Position numbers and translations under genes: made by a program. Shown here one piece after another: positions 8,641 through 17,820 of a stretch of 64,000 nucleotides of DNA. Below the pieces are notes generated by a model. The model did no database searches. It saw only the letters and a program-made list of their open reading frames with translations, and had not been told where the DNA came from. Where the stretch lies: the NCBI RefSeq assembly GCF_019966595.1, contig NZ_JAINFJ010000005.1:338816-402815 (forward strand), given 5' to 3'. The DNA is from Oricola indica (GTDB taxonomy: Bacteria > Pseudomonadota > Alphaproteobacteria > Rhizobiales > Rhizobiaceae). The stretch's first letter is position 1. Each line of letters starts with the position of its first letter.

Positions 8641-9135
8641 TCATGGCATGCGAAGATGCACGAAGGTGACATCGTTTCCGCCGGGTTTCGCCACAAGGAA
8701 CAGGTTGGCGTAGTCGTCTTCGGCTAACTCAATCGTCTCGGATACGCCCATGTTCCCGAGGATGCCGGGGATAGTCTCCGTGTGCGCCACGACGAGAACT
8801 GTCTGTTCGGAATAGTCGAAAGTCATCAGATCCATCAGGGCGGCCAGATCGGCAACCGGGACTTCGTCGCGGTCGGCATCAAGCGACCGCGCAATGATCT
8901 CTCCGGTTTCCCGGGAACGCCTGGCGTCAGTGTTGATCACGACGTCGATTCCCGCGTTGATCAGAAGTCCGGCCCAATTCGACGCCCGTTCCCGCCCCGC
9001 ATCGGTCAGTGCCGGATCGGGTTTCCCGGTTTCCTTGTCCGCATGCCGGATGACAAAGACCTTTTCCTGGGCCCTGGCAGGCATCGTGGACAGCAATGCC
9101 GCCATGATGCCGATAGCGAGCATTCGACTGTTCAT
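8641..9135 (-). CDS. Periplasmic histidine phosphatase family protein
   Basis: 164 aa. Residues 1-22 are a Sec signal peptide ending MPARAQ. The phosphohistidine motif is RHAD at 30-33, with DAGRERA, the arginine-bearing SRETGEI and the second catalytic histidine in VVAHTET. This is the SixA/phosphoglycerate-mutase-like branch-1 histidine phosphatase fold, here exported. Substrate unknown. The gene stands alone between two convergent or divergent neighbours. Confidence 0.85.
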   Translation of the reverse strand: MNSRMLAIGIMAALLSTMPARAQEKVFVIRHADKETGKPDPALTDAGRERASNWAGLLINAGIDVVINTDARRSRETGEIIARSLDADRDEVPVADLAALMDLMTFDYSEQTVLVVAHTETIPGILGNMGVSETIELAEDDYANLFLVAKPGGNDVTFVHLRMP

Positions 9136-9373
9136 TCCGGGCCCCCCGATCCTCGCCTCCTATGGTAGCCGCCTCCCCACGCAATTTCCATCCGGCCCCC
9201 TATTCGCAAGCGCAGGCTCCAGCACGGCGGACGATGCAATGACCGCCAATGATGGTCCTGCCGCCGTTCCCGCTTGTCTCGACACGTCGTGCGGTCATTG
9301 ACCCTAGCGACGACTCGCCGTCGTCCTGTATAGCTGAGCCCGCAAAACGCCCTCGAAAGTGAGAGAACCGACC

Positions 9374-10231
9374 GTGAGCGAGAAAAGTCCCTTCGTCGTT
9401 TCGCCCCAGTGGCTCGTCAAGCACCTCAAGGATCCCGGCCTGTCGATCGTCGACGGTTCCTGGTACCTGCCCGCGCAAAACCGCGACGCGCGCGCCGAAT
9501 ATGACGCGGCCCACATTCCTGGCGCGGTCTTCTTCGACCAGGACGCGGTGGTCGATCCGGACAGCGATTTGCCGCACACCATCCCCTCGCCATCCGTTTT
9601 CGAACGCCACGCCAGCGCCATGGGCATTTCGCGCGACGACACCATTGTCGTCTATGATGGGCTCGGCATGTTCACCGCGCCGCGCGTCTGGTGGCTGTTC
9701 CGGATCATGGGCGCGGAGAAGGTCTTCCTGCTCGACGGCGGATTCGACAACTGGAAAAAGGACGGCCACATCGTCACTTCGACACCGACCAAGATCGCGT
9801 CGAACGCATTCCTGCCGAAATTCGACGCGTCGAAAATCGCGTCGCTCGAAGACCTCCGGCAAATCGTCTCGGAACGGTCGTCGCAGATCGCGGATGCACG
9901 TCCCGCGGGCCGCTTCACCGGTGAGGAGCCAGAGCCGCGTGCGGGCATGCGCTCCGGCCATATGCCCGGCGCGCGCAGCGTCCCGGCGCTGTCGCTCTCG
10001 GAAAACGGCTACCTGAAAGATATTGACGGGCTCCGCCAGACCTTCACCGATAGCGGCATCGATCCGTCGCGACCGGTTGTCACCACCTGCGGATCGGGCG
10101 TCACGGCGGCCGTGATCTCGCTCGCGCTGGAATCGCTCGGCAGCGACGATCACAAGCTTTATGACGGCTCATGGTCGGAATGGGGATCACAAGACGACAC
10201 CCCGGTCGAGACCGGACCGGCAAAGGGTTGA
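9374..10231 (+). CDS. sseA: 3-mercaptopyruvate/thiosulfate sulfurtransferase
   Basis: 285 aa from the GTG at 9374; another in-frame GTG at 9359 is possible. Two rhodanese domains: an inactive N-terminal one (HIPGAVFFDQDAVVD, YDGLGMFTAPRVWWLF) and a catalytic C-terminal one with the persulfide cysteine in TTCGSGVTAA. The CGSG[VT] loop is typical of mercaptopyruvate sulfurtransferases. It transfers sulfane sulfur from 3-mercaptopyruvate to cyanide or thiols in the cytoplasm. A GNAT gene follows 8 nt later, suggesting an operon. Confidence 0.9.
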   Translation: MSEKSPFVVSPQWLVKHLKDPGLSIVDGSWYLPAQNRDARAEYDAAHIPGAVFFDQDAVVDPDSDLPHTIPSPSVFERHASAMGISRDDTIVVYDGLGMFTAPRVWWLFRIMGAEKVFLLDGGFDNWKKDGHIVTSTPTKIASNAFLPKFDASKIASLEDLRQIVSERSSQIADARPAGRFTGEEPEPRAGMRSGHMPGARSVPALSLSENGYLKDIDGLRQTFTDSGIDPSRPVVTTCGSGVTAAVISLALESLGSDDHKLYDGSWSEWGSQDDTPVETGPAKG

Positions 10232-10239
10232 ATCGGATT

Positions 10240-10812
10240 ATGAGCGCCGAACCCCAAACGCTTGATACCACGATCACTTTTCTGGAAATGACCGTGCCGC
10301 CGGTGAAGCGTTATCCGCTTCCGCTCGGCGTCAATGCGGCCATTCTGCACGCCGAAAAGCCGCAACTCGCCTTCTACCGTTTCCTTCAGTTCCAGGTCGG
10401 ATACCCCTGGAAATGGGAATACAGGCTGCGCATGGACGACGAGACGCTGGCCTCGGTCATCCACGCCGACACGACGGAAATCTATGTCCTTTATCTCGAT
10501 GGCGCGCCCGCCGGCTTCTACGAGATCAACCGCGCCGACCCGGCTTCGATCGACCTCGCCTATTTCGGCATGATGCCGCATGCAGCGGGTCGCGGCCTTG
10601 GACGCTGGCTCCTGTCTCGCGCCATCGAGGCCTGCTGGGCCAGCGAGCCGGAGCGGATCACCGTCAACACCTGCACATTGGATCATCCGGCAGCCCTGCC
10701 CCTCTACCAGAAGCTTGGCTTTCAGCCAGTAAGGCGCGAGGACAGCACGCTGCGGCCGCTGTCCAAGACGGATCTTCACCGCCTGGCCGAACAGGGCATC
10801 GTGCAAGGCTGA
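10240..10812 (+). CDS. GNAT family N-acetyltransferase
   Basis: 190 aa from ATG 10240. The acetyl-CoA pyrophosphate loop is seen as AGRGLGRWLLSRAI, preceded by the beta strand DLAYFGMMP, and followed by VNTCTLDHPAALPLYQKLGFQPVRR, the classic GNAT end. Substrate unknown. It is co-directional with and 8 nt after the sulfurtransferase gene, so probably co-transcribed. Confidence 0.88.
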   Translation: MSAEPQTLDTTITFLEMTVPPVKRYPLPLGVNAAILHAEKPQLAFYRFLQFQVGYPWKWEYRLRMDDETLASVIHADTTEIYVLYLDGAPAGFYEINRADPASIDLAYFGMMPHAAGRGLGRWLLSRAIEACWASEPERITVNTCTLDHPAALPLYQKLGFQPVRREDSTLRPLSKTDLHRLAEQGIVQG

Positions 10813-10886
10813 ACGGCCCGTTCAGAAGCGGTTCAGGCACCGATCGCTACACCGGAGGCACATCAACCTGCACCAGGGAGTGTGCC

Positions 10887-11459
10887 ATGAACCGCCGTAA
10901 CTTCATCAAATCGCTCGCCGCCGCCGGCGCGGCAGCTCTCGTCCCAACCGTCCCCGCCTTCGCGGCGGAAGCCTCGTCGCCCGCAGCCGCCACGATCGAG
11001 CGCATGCTGGATCGCCAGCCGCGCCACAAGATTGAACGCTCGGCGCGGGTTACCATCGACCAGATCAAGCGCAATCCGCGTCTGCGCAACATGGCGCCGT
11101 CGATCGACATCCAGTCGATCAACTTCGCCTTCGGTTCGTCGCATATCCCCACCGGGGAACGCTGGAAGGTCGAACAGATCGCCATCGCGATGCGCCGCAT
11201 CATGCGCCGCAACCCGAATGAGGTCTTCATGATCGAGGGCCACACGGATGCGGTCGGCTCGCGTTCAAGCAACTATGCATTGTCCCAGGCGCGCGCTTAT
11301 GAAGTCGCCAGACTGCTCAACCGCCGTTTCGGCATCGCGCGCCGGGCGCTGGAGCCCGCCGGCTACGGCGAAGACTATCTGCTCGTGCCCACGCCCAACG
11401 CGGAATGGCGCAATCGCCGCGTCACCCTGCGCCGCGTCACCGACTTCGTGGCCCGCTGA
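10887..11459 (+). CDS. OmpA-domain exported protein with a Tat-like leader
   Basis: 190 aa. ATG 10887 has GGGAG upstream. The leader MNRRNFIKSLAAAGAAAL carries the twin-arginine pattern (RRNFIK), unusual for an OmpA protein. The C-terminal 110 residues are an OmpA/MotB peptidoglycan-binding domain: INFAFGSSHIP, IEGHTDAVGSRSSNYALS, QARAYEVARLL and the final NRRVTLRRV. There is no lipobox and no beta-barrel, so it is probably a soluble periplasmic peptidoglycan-associated protein. Confidence 0.85.
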   Translation: MNRRNFIKSLAAAGAAALVPTVPAFAAEASSPAAATIERMLDRQPRHKIERSARVTIDQIKRNPRLRNMAPSIDIQSINFAFGSSHIPTGERWKVEQIAIAMRRIMRRNPNEVFMIEGHTDAVGSRSSNYALSQARAYEVARLLNRRFGIARRALEPAGYGEDYLLVPTPNAEWRNRRVTLRRVTDFVAR

Positions 11460-11549
11460 TCGCGCCGCAACGATCCCGCATGAATCGGGTGGCGGACAAC
11501 CGCCGCCCGATATTCCATCCGCCCATCGACACGAACGATGGAGCCCAGG

Positions 11550-12023
11550 ATGGACCGCCTCACCTTTTTTGCAATCGACACCGATGCCACGCGCGCCATT
11601 CAGCGCGGCGGGCCGGACGCCTACGGTCAACTACCGGACAGAGCCATTTCCGATGGTGACGGCATGCCCTGCCGGCATTGCATGAAAAATATCGAAGCCG
11701 GCGAGGACTATCTCATTCTCGCCTGGCGCCCCTTCGCGAGCCATCAGCCTTTCGCGGAAACGGGGCCGATCTTCCTCCATGCCCGCGAATGCGAGGCCAT
11801 GGAACCCGGACAGCAAGTCCCCGAGATCCTGCACCAGTCGCCGCGCTATCTGCTCCGCGGCTATGGCAGCGACGACCGGATCGTATACGGTTCGGGAAAG
11901 GTCGTGCCGCAGCCGGACATCGAGGCCTATGCGCACGATCTTTTTCAGGATCCCGCGATAGCCTATGTCCATGTCCGCTCGGCGACGAACAATTGCTATC
12001 AGGCGCGCATAGAGCGCGGCTGA
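11550..12023 (+). CDS. DUF1203 family protein
   Basis: 157 aa from ATG 11550 (CCAGG just upstream); ATG 11538 is an alternative. Conserved family parts are GMPCRHCMKNIEAGEDYLIL with a CxxC pair, FAETGPIFLHARECE, LLRGYGSDDRIVYGSG and the closing AYVHVRSATNNCYQARI. Function is not known; the two cysteines plus CE suggest metal binding. A strong hairpin follows and separates it from the convergent alanine dehydrogenase gene. Confidence 0.85.
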   Translation: MDRLTFFAIDTDATRAIQRGGPDAYGQLPDRAISDGDGMPCRHCMKNIEAGEDYLILAWRPFASHQPFAETGPIFLHARECEAMEPGQQVPEILHQSPRYLLRGYGSDDRIVYGSGKVVPQPDIEAYAHDLFQDPAIAYVHVRSATNNCYQARIERG

Positions 12024-12064
12024 GATTGCGGGAGTGCTGCCAGGCAATGGGTTGCCTGAAAAGA

Positions 12065-12099
12065 ATACGGCCGGTCGTTAAAGTAACGACCGGCCGTAT
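12065..12099. terminator. Bidirectional hairpin terminator
   Basis: A perfect 16-bp stem (left arm ATACGGCCGGTCGTTA) with the 3-nt loop AAG lies between two convergent genes (DUF1203 and ald). There is little T-tract, but the stem is very strong. Confidence 0.7.
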
Positions 12100-12114
12100 A
12101 GCGCTTCCGGTTTG

Positions 12115-13233
12115 TCAGGCGACCTTTAGCGCTTCCTGCGGGGGCGCCATCTCGTAGCCCAGAGCGTCGGCGACCGCCTTGTTTGTGATACGGCCGCGAT
12201 GCACGTTCAGGCCATTGCGCAGATGCGGTTCGTCGATCAGCGCCTTCAGCCCCTTGTTCGCCAACATGAGACCGTATTGGAGCGTCGCATTGTTGAGCGC
12301 CTTCGCCGAGGTCACCGGCACCGCGCCCGGCATGTTGGCGACGCAATAGTGGATGACCCCGTCGATCTCGTAGGTCGGATCGGAATGCGTGGTCGCCCTG
12401 GAGGTCTCGAAGCAGCCGCCCTGGTCGATCGCGACATCGCAGAGCACAGCACCCTGCTTCATGCCGCCGAGCATTTCGCGGCTGACCAGTTTCGGTGCTG
12501 CCGCGCCGGGGATCAGCACCGCACCGATCACCGCGTCGGCGGAAAAGACTTCTTCCTCCATCGCTTCGACCGTCGAGTATCGGGTGTGGACGCGGCCGTT
12601 GAAAATGTTGTCGAGTTCGCGCAGCCGCGGGATGGAACGGTCGATGATCGTGACATCCGCGCCGAGGCCGACTGCCATCTTGGCAGAGTTCAGCCCGACG
12701 ACTCCACCGCCGATCACGACAACCTTGGCCGGCAGCACGCCCGGCACGCCGCCGAGCAGGATACCGTGACCGCCATGCGCCTTCTGGAGCGCGGTGGCCG
12801 ACGCCTGGATCGCCAACCGGCCCGCCACTTCCGACATCGGCGCAAGCAGCGGCAGACCGCCGCGCTTGTCTGTGACGGTCTCGTAGGCGATCGCGGTGCA
12901 GCCGCTCGCGAGGAGGCCCTTGGTCTGCTCGGGATCGGGTGCGAGATGGAGATATGTATAGAGAATCTGGTCTTCGCGGAGCATCGCCCATTCCGAGGGC
13001 TGCGGTTCCTTGACCTTCACGATCATGTCGGACTGGTCGAAGACTTCCTTGGCGGTCTTTACGACCTTGGCTCCGGCGGCAACATAGGACGCATCATCCG
13101 CGTCGATACCAAGGCCCGCACCGCTTTCGACGATAACGTCGTGGCCGTTGGCGACGTATTCGCGCGCCGACCCCGGAGTGAGGCCGACGCGGTACTCATG
13201 GTTTTTGATTTCTTTCGGGCATCCCACGCGCAT
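12115..13233 (-). CDS. ald: Alanine dehydrogenase
   Basis: 372 aa, full family length. [20 protein letters not shown] opens the protein (substrate-binding Arg/Lys), YLHLAP and AYETV hold further active-site residues, and the NAD site is [16 protein letters not shown]. It interconverts L-alanine with pyruvate and ammonia using NAD. It is transcribed divergently from an Lrp-type regulator across 146 bp, the usual arrangement where alanine-responsive Lrp/AldR controls ald. Confidence 0.95.
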   Translation of the reverse strand: MRVGCPKEIKNHEYRVGLTPGSAREYVANGHDVIVESGAGLGIDADDASYVAAGAKVVKTAKEVFDQSDMIVKVKEPQPSEWAMLREDQILYTYLHLAPDPEQTKGLLASGCTAIAYETVTDKRGGLPLLAPMSEVAGRLAIQASATALQKAHGGHGILLGGVPGVLPAKVVVIGGGVVGLNSAKMAVGLGADVTIIDRSIPRLRELDNIFNGRVHTRYSTVEAMEEEVFSADAVIGAVLIPGAAAPKLVSREMLGGMKQGAVLCDVAIDQGGCFETSRATTHSDPTYEIDGVIHYCVANMPGAVPVTSAKALNNATLQYGLMLANKGLKALIDEPHLRNGLNVHRGRITNKAVADALGYEMAPPQEALKVA

Positions 13234-13338
13234 TGCAATCTCCCTGATGGTTCGAGAATTCCTCAGGGAAAAGAATTACCGAAAAGGTCTCGAATGTCCT
13301 TGCAATCTGCAGGTGTCCCAGGCCTGATTTTCGTGTAT

Positions 13339-13352
13339 TCTTGCGCACAAGA
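13339..13352. promoter_or_regulatory. Possible Lrp operator in the ald/lrp divergent region
   Basis: The 146-bp gap between ald and lrp is AT-richer than its surroundings and holds TCTTG-CGCA-CAAGA, a 5-bp-armed dyad 27 nt before the lrp start. Lrp-type proteins often bind such sites to autoregulate and to activate ald. The assignment is by position only. Confidence 0.35.
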
Positions 13353-13379
13353 CCCAAAAAACGATGAAACATTGCACAC

Positions 13380-13853
13380 ATGGAACACGATTCGATTGAT
13401 CTCGCGATCTTGTCGGCCCTGCAGGCCGATGGACGCATGTCCAACGCCGCGCTTGCCGAGAGGGTCGGCCTGTCGCCTTCCGCATGCTCGCGCCGGCTCG
13501 ACAATCTGGAAAAATCCGGAACGATCCGCGGCTATCATGCCCGCGTTTCCAACCGCGCGCTCGGCTACAGCCTGACCGTGATCGTGCATATATCGCTGTC
13601 CGGTCAGTTCCAGAAGACGCTGCGCGAGTTCGAGGAGGCAATCAAGCGCTGCCCGAACGTCCTCGTCTGCTACCTGATGAGTGGCGAATACGACTATGTC
13701 CTGCGCGTCGCGGCAAAGGATCTCGCCGACTACGAGCGCATCCACCGCGACTGGCTGTCCGCCCTGCCGCATGTGGTCAAGATCAACTCGTCATTCGCCC
13801 TGAGGGAGATCATCGACCGGCCGAATGTCGGCATCGACCCGGCCATTGTTTAG
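13380..13853 (+). CDS. Lrp/AsnC family regulator, probable activator of ald
   Basis: 157 aa. The N-terminal winged helix-turn-helix is typical: DLAILSALQADGRMSNAALA then ERVGLSPSACSRRLDNLEKSG. The C-terminal RAM effector domain contains VLVCYLMSGEYDYVLRVAA. Regulators of this type sense alanine and activate the divergent ald gene. Its 3' end overlaps the convergent aroA gene by 63 nt, an unusually long coding overlap. Confidence 0.92.
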   Translation: MEHDSIDLAILSALQADGRMSNAALAERVGLSPSACSRRLDNLEKSGTIRGYHARVSNRALGYSLTVIVHISLSGQFQKTLREFEEAIKRCPNVLVCYLMSGEYDYVLRVAAKDLADYERIHRDWLSALPHVVKINSSFALREIIDRPNVGIDPAIV

Positions 13854-15128
13854 ATCAACTTCCCGCATCTCCACACCGAGCGCTTCCAGCGTATCCCAAT
13901 AAGCCGGAAAGGTCTTGGCCACACAGCCGGGATCGAGAATGGTTATGCCGCTCGTTTTCAGCCCTGCCAGCGCGAAGCTCATGGCGATCCGGTGATCGGC
14001 ATGGCTGTCGATCCGCGCATCAACGGTCATCCCGGCGAGCTTCGGATTGCCGTAGACGATCAGATCGTCTTCCTCTTCCGACGCCAACCCCGGGCGGATC
14101 CGGTTGAGCCCCTGGCGAAGCGCCGCGATCCGGTCGCATTCCTTGACCCGGAGATTTGCGATACCAGTGAACCGGACGGGACCATCGTTGAAAGCGGCCA
14201 ACACGGCCAGCGTCGGCACGGCGTCCTGCATCTGCGATCCTTCGATCACGGCAGGCATTTTCGGAAACCGGGCGATGATCTCGCGCGCATGGGCGTCGGG
14301 CTGGGTGAAATCTCCGGCGGCGACACCGAGATCGATCTCGCCATCGGTGAGAACTTCGATCGCCCACAAATAGGTGGCTGCAGAGGCGTCCGGCTCGATG
14401 CGGTAGTCGATCGGCCGGTAGGCGCCTGGTTCGACCAGCCACTCGGCGGCGCCGCGCTGCGTGACCGAAGCGCCGAATGCCCGCATCGTCGCGAGCGTCA
14501 GGTCGACATAACCCCGCGCCCCGATCTGCGGTCCGGTCAGCGCGATCTCGACCGGACCTTCCGCCAACGGGGCGACCATCAGCACCGCCGACACGTACTG
14601 GCTCGAAAGCCCGCCATCGATTTCAACGCGTCCACCGGCAAAACCGCCATGGCCACGCACCGTTACCGGCGGGTATCCCCCGATGGATTCCGCATCGATG
14701 CCCATGGACCGCAGCGCCACGACAAGCGGACCGATCGGACGCTTGCGCATATGCTTGTCGCCATCGACGACAACGGTTCCCTCGACGGCGGCGGCCGCGG
14801 CCGTCAGGAACCGCGTGGCCGTCCCGGCATTGCCGAGGAACAGCGGCGCGTCCGGCGCGCTCAGGCTGGCCTTGCTGTCGATCACGAAACTCGTCGCGTC
14901 CGGCTCCTCGACCGAAACGCCCATGGCGCGCAGTGCCTTCGCCATCAAAATCGTGTCGTCGCTTTTCAGCGCACCGGTGATCCGGCTCTGCCCCTTGGCG
15001 AGGGCAGCAAGCAACAAGGCGCGGTTCGTGATCGATTTCGAACCGGGCGGCGTCACCGCCCCTGCGAGCGCGCGCTCGGGAGGAACGATCGTCAGCGCCG
15101 GGGCCGCGAGATATCGGTTTACCGGCAT
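13791..15128 (-). CDS. aroA: 3-phosphoshikimate 1-carboxyvinyltransferase (EPSP synthase)
   Basis: 445 aa. The PEP/S3P-binding PPGSKSITNRALLLAALAKG, LFLGNAGTATRFLTA, KRPIGPLVVAL, DGGLSSQYVSA and RVKECDRI motifs are all present. It makes 5-enolpyruvylshikimate-3-phosphate in aromatic amino acid synthesis. LGNAGTATRFL is a class I-like glyphosate-site sequence. Its last 63 nt overlap the end of the convergent lrp gene. A HlyU-family gene lies 88 nt upstream on the same strand. Confidence 0.95.
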   Translation of the reverse strand: MPVNRYLAAPALTIVPPERALAGAVTPPGSKSITNRALLLAALAKGQSRITGALKSDDTILMAKALRAMGVSVEEPDATSFVIDSKASLSAPDAPLFLGNAGTATRFLTAAAAAVEGTVVVDGDKHMRKRPIGPLVVALRSMGIDAESIGGYPPVTVRGHGGFAGGRVEIDGGLSSQYVSAVLMVAPLAEGPVEIALTGPQIGARGYVDLTLATMRAFGASVTQRGAAEWLVEPGAYRPIDYRIEPDASAATYLWAIEVLTDGEIDLGVAAGDFTQPDAHAREIIARFPKMPAVIEGSQMQDAVPTLAVLAAFNDGPVRFTGIANLRVKECDRIAALRQGLNRIRPGLASEEEDDLIVYGNPKLAGMTVDARIDSHADHRIAMSFALAGLKTSGITILDPGCVAKTFPAYWDTLEALGVEMREVDLNNGRVDADIRPVDDLPQGE

Positions 15129-15216
15129 GGCTTACTGTATCCGGATGGTTTTCAATGTGAAAATCTGACTACGGCTCCGCCCGCACCCCGTCAAGTCGGC
15201 GGAGTGCCCTGTGGGC

Positions 15217-15522
15217 CTAGACCATTCGGTCTTCGCCACTCCAAAGGCTGTCGCCGTTCTGGTCGACGATCAGCTTCGCCTTGCCGAGCGCGGCGGTCTT
15301 CGCTGAATCCTCGTCGGGCAACAGGTCGGCCCGCACGAACTTCCGTTCGACCTTCTGCTCGCCGACCTGCTTGCGCAGAGCGCCTGCAACACGCCACTGG
15401 CCGCCTTCCTTGACCGGCTGCGCGAAGAGTTCGACGTCCTTGTAGACCTCGTCCGGATCGCCGGATGGCGGCGAGTTCTCATTGGCCGGCGCGCCGAACA
15501 ACCGTTTCAGAAATCCCGCCAT
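15217..15522 (-). CDS. HlyU family protein
   Basis: 101 aa. The start MAGFLKRLFGAPANENS and the motif GGQWRVAGALRKQVG followed by KFVRADLLPDEDSA and KAKLIVDQNGDSLW match the HlyU family, first named as a haemolysin activator in Vibrio. In alphaproteobacteria it is a common small protein whose role as a regulator is unproven. There is no recognisable helix-turn-helix. Confidence 0.8.
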   Translation of the reverse strand: MAGFLKRLFGAPANENSPPSGDPDEVYKDVELFAQPVKEGGQWRVAGALRKQVGEQKVERKFVRADLLPDEDSAKTAALGKAKLIVDQNGDSLWSGEDRMV

Positions 15523-15668
15523 TTCGTACCTCCTGATGACTTAACCATGGGTCGCCCCGTCCGACCTGTCAATTGTCGCCCATGTCACGCGCTTGACACC
15601 GATCTGCAATGAGACTGCAATCAAATACGGGTTGGGTGCCCGCGGTTTGTTCCTACAGGTGGAGAACG

Positions 15669-17663
15669 ATGATGTCCCATATTAATCCCATGTCTGCACT
15701 GCATCCGATTACGCGAAGGTCGCTGCTCGCCGGAACGGCGGCAACCGGCGCGCTGATCGCCCTCCATCCGTTTGCGGCGCGTGCCCAGGCCAACCAGGCG
15801 CATCTGCGCATCATGGAAACGACGGATATCCACGTCGCGGTCCTGCCCTACGACTACTATGCCGATCGCCCCAACGACACGATGGGCCTCGCCCGCACTG
15901 CCTCGATCATCGACGGTTTCCGCAAGGAAGCGACCAACACGATGCTCATCGACAATGGCGACTATCTGCAGGGCAACCCGATGGGCGACTGGATCGCCTA
16001 CGAACGCGGCATGGATGGCGACGTGGTCCACCCGGTCATCGAGGCGATGAACGTTCTCGGCTATGATTGCGGCACGCTCGGCAACCACGAATTCAATTAC
16101 GGCCTGTCCTTCATGGACAAGGTCAATTCCGGCGCCAACTACCCGATCGTCTGCGCCAATCTGGTCAACGGAACCGAACTCGCCGCCAATCCGCGCGACG
16201 ACAAGCTCTACCTGAAACCCTATGTCATCCTCGACAAGACCGTGACCGACGGCGCCGGCGAGGAGCAGACTGTGCGCGTCGGCTTCATAGGTTTCGTCCC
16301 GCCGCAGATCATGACGTGGGATTCGCGCCATCTCGTCGGCAATGTCATGACCCGCGATATCGTCGAGACGGCGAAAGCATGGGTTCCGCAAATGAAGGAG
16401 GACGGCGCCGATATCGTGATCGCCCTCTCCCACTCCGGCATCGACGGCGTTCAGACCGAGATGATGGAAAACGCCTCGCTCTTTCTTGCGGGTGTCGATG
16501 GTATCGACGCCGTGTTCACCGGTCACCAGCACCGCGTCTTCCCGGGCGATTTCGACGGCATAAAGGGCGTTGACAACGTCAAGGGCACGCTGATGGGCAA
16601 GCCCGCCGTGCAAGGCGGCTTCTGGGGCTCCCATATGGGCCTGATCGACCTGATGATCGAGCGCGACGGCAACTCTTGGAAGGTGATCGACTCCACCGTC
16701 GAGACGCGGCCGATCTCCAAACGCAACGAGGATCGGTCCGTCACCGCGCTGGTCCAAAACCTGCCGGCGGTCGAGGAAGCGGTCATCGACGAGCATGAAA
16801 GCACGCTCGCCTACGTACGCACACCGGTCGGCGAGACCTCCGCGCCGCTCTATTCCTATTTCGCGCTCGTTGCCGATGACCCGTCGGTCCAGATCGTCAG
16901 TCAGGCGCAGATCTGGTACGTTTCGGACCTGCTCAAGGACGGCGAATATGGCGATCTGCCGGTGCTCTCAGCAGCTGCGCCCTTCAAGGCCGGCGGACGC
17001 GGCGGACCGGAATACTACACAGACGTCCCGGCCGGTTCCGTTGCCATCAAGAATGTCGCCGACCTCTACCTCTATCCGAACACCGTGCGTGCAGTCGCCA
17101 TCGACGGCGCCACTGTGAAGGAATGGCTGGAAATGTCGGCCGGCATCTTCAATCAGGTCGAGCCGGGCAAGGCCGACCAGCCGCTGATGAACCCGGACTT
17201 CCCGTCCTACAATTTCGACGTGATCGACGGCGTCACCTACAAGATCGACCTGTCGAAACCGGCGAAATACACCTCCAAGGGCGAGATCGCCAATGCCGAA
17301 TCCAGCCGTATCGTCGACCTGATGTTCGACGGCAAGCCGATCGATCCGGCGCAGAAATTCGTCGTTGCGACCAACAACTACCGCGCCGGTGGTGGCGGCA
17401 ATTTCCCGGGCATCAACAATGACGTGGTCATCCTGTCCGCACCGGACACCAACCGCGACGTCATCGTCCGCTACATCGTCGATCAGGGCACCATCAATCC
17501 ATCGGCGGACGCCAACTGGACCTTTGCCCCGGTCGAAGGCGCCACGGTGATTTTCGAAACCGGGCCGAAAGGCGCGCAATATGCCGGAGACGTGAAGGGC
17601 GTGAAAATCGAGCCCGCCGGCGATGGCGAAGGCGGCTTCGCGAAATTCCGCATCACGCTCTGA
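15669..17663 (+). CDS. cpdB: 2',3'-cyclic-nucleotide 2'-phosphodiesterase/3'-nucleotidase, Tat-exported
   Basis: 664 aa from ATG 15669, with GGAGAACG upstream; ATG 15672 is equally possible. A twin-arginine leader is present (ITRRSLLAGTAATGALIA... cut near AARAQA). The metallophosphatase motifs are METTDIHVAV, NGDYLQG, GNHEF, SHSGIDG and FTGHQHR; the C-terminal half is the 5'-nucleotidase substrate domain (NYRAGGGGNFPG). It degrades 2',3'-cyclic nucleotides and 3'-nucleotides in the periplasm for phosphate and nucleoside scavenging. A strong terminator follows. Confidence 0.92.
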   Translation: MMSHINPMSALHPITRRSLLAGTAATGALIALHPFAARAQANQAHLRIMETTDIHVAVLPYDYYADRPNDTMGLARTASIIDGFRKEATNTMLIDNGDYLQGNPMGDWIAYERGMDGDVVHPVIEAMNVLGYDCGTLGNHEFNYGLSFMDKVNSGANYPIVCANLVNGTELAANPRDDKLYLKPYVILDKTVTDGAGEEQTVRVGFIGFVPPQIMTWDSRHLVGNVMTRDIVETAKAWVPQMKEDGADIVIALSHSGIDGVQTEMMENASLFLAGVDGIDAVFTGHQHRVFPGDFDGIKGVDNVKGTLMGKPAVQGGFWGSHMGLIDLMIERDGNSWKVIDSTVETRPISKRNEDRSVTALVQNLPAVEEAVIDEHESTLAYVRTPVGETSAPLYSYFALVADDPSVQIVSQAQIWYVSDLLKDGEYGDLPVLSAAAPFKAGGRGGPEYYTDVPAGSVAIKNVADLYLYPNTVRAVAIDGATVKEWLEMSAGIFNQVEPGKADQPLMNPDFPSYNFDVIDGVTYKIDLSKPAKYTSKGEIANAESSRIVDLMFDGKPIDPAQKFVVATNNYRAGGGGNFPGINNDVVILSAPDTNRDVIVRYIVDQGTINPSADANWTFAPVEGATVIFETGPKGAQYAGDVKGVKIEPAGDGEGGFAKFRITL

Positions 17664-17696
17664 CGTCCGCCCCCCATCACGGTTCGAACGGTCTTC

Positions 17697-17730
17697 GGGC
17701 CGCCGGTTTCAACCGGCGGCCCGTTCTTTT
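17697..17730 (+). terminator. Rho-independent terminator after cpdB
   Basis: A 12-bp perfect stem GGGCCGCCGGTT/AACCGGCGGCCC around a TC centre, followed by GTTCTTTT. Confidence 0.85.
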
Positions 17731-17820
17731 CGCCAATTGCCAACGCCTCGGTTGACCTTTACGAATACGTCAAAAATCGACGGGCAAGTTCGAACGCGCC
17801 CGTATCATGGGCGGAAACAC

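Noticed and set aside
9238..9299. Inverted repeat AATGACCGC ... GCGGTCATT, 44-nt spacer, before the sulfurtransferase gene
   Set aside because: Nine-base arms with a long spacer are expected now and then by chance; no regulator fits.
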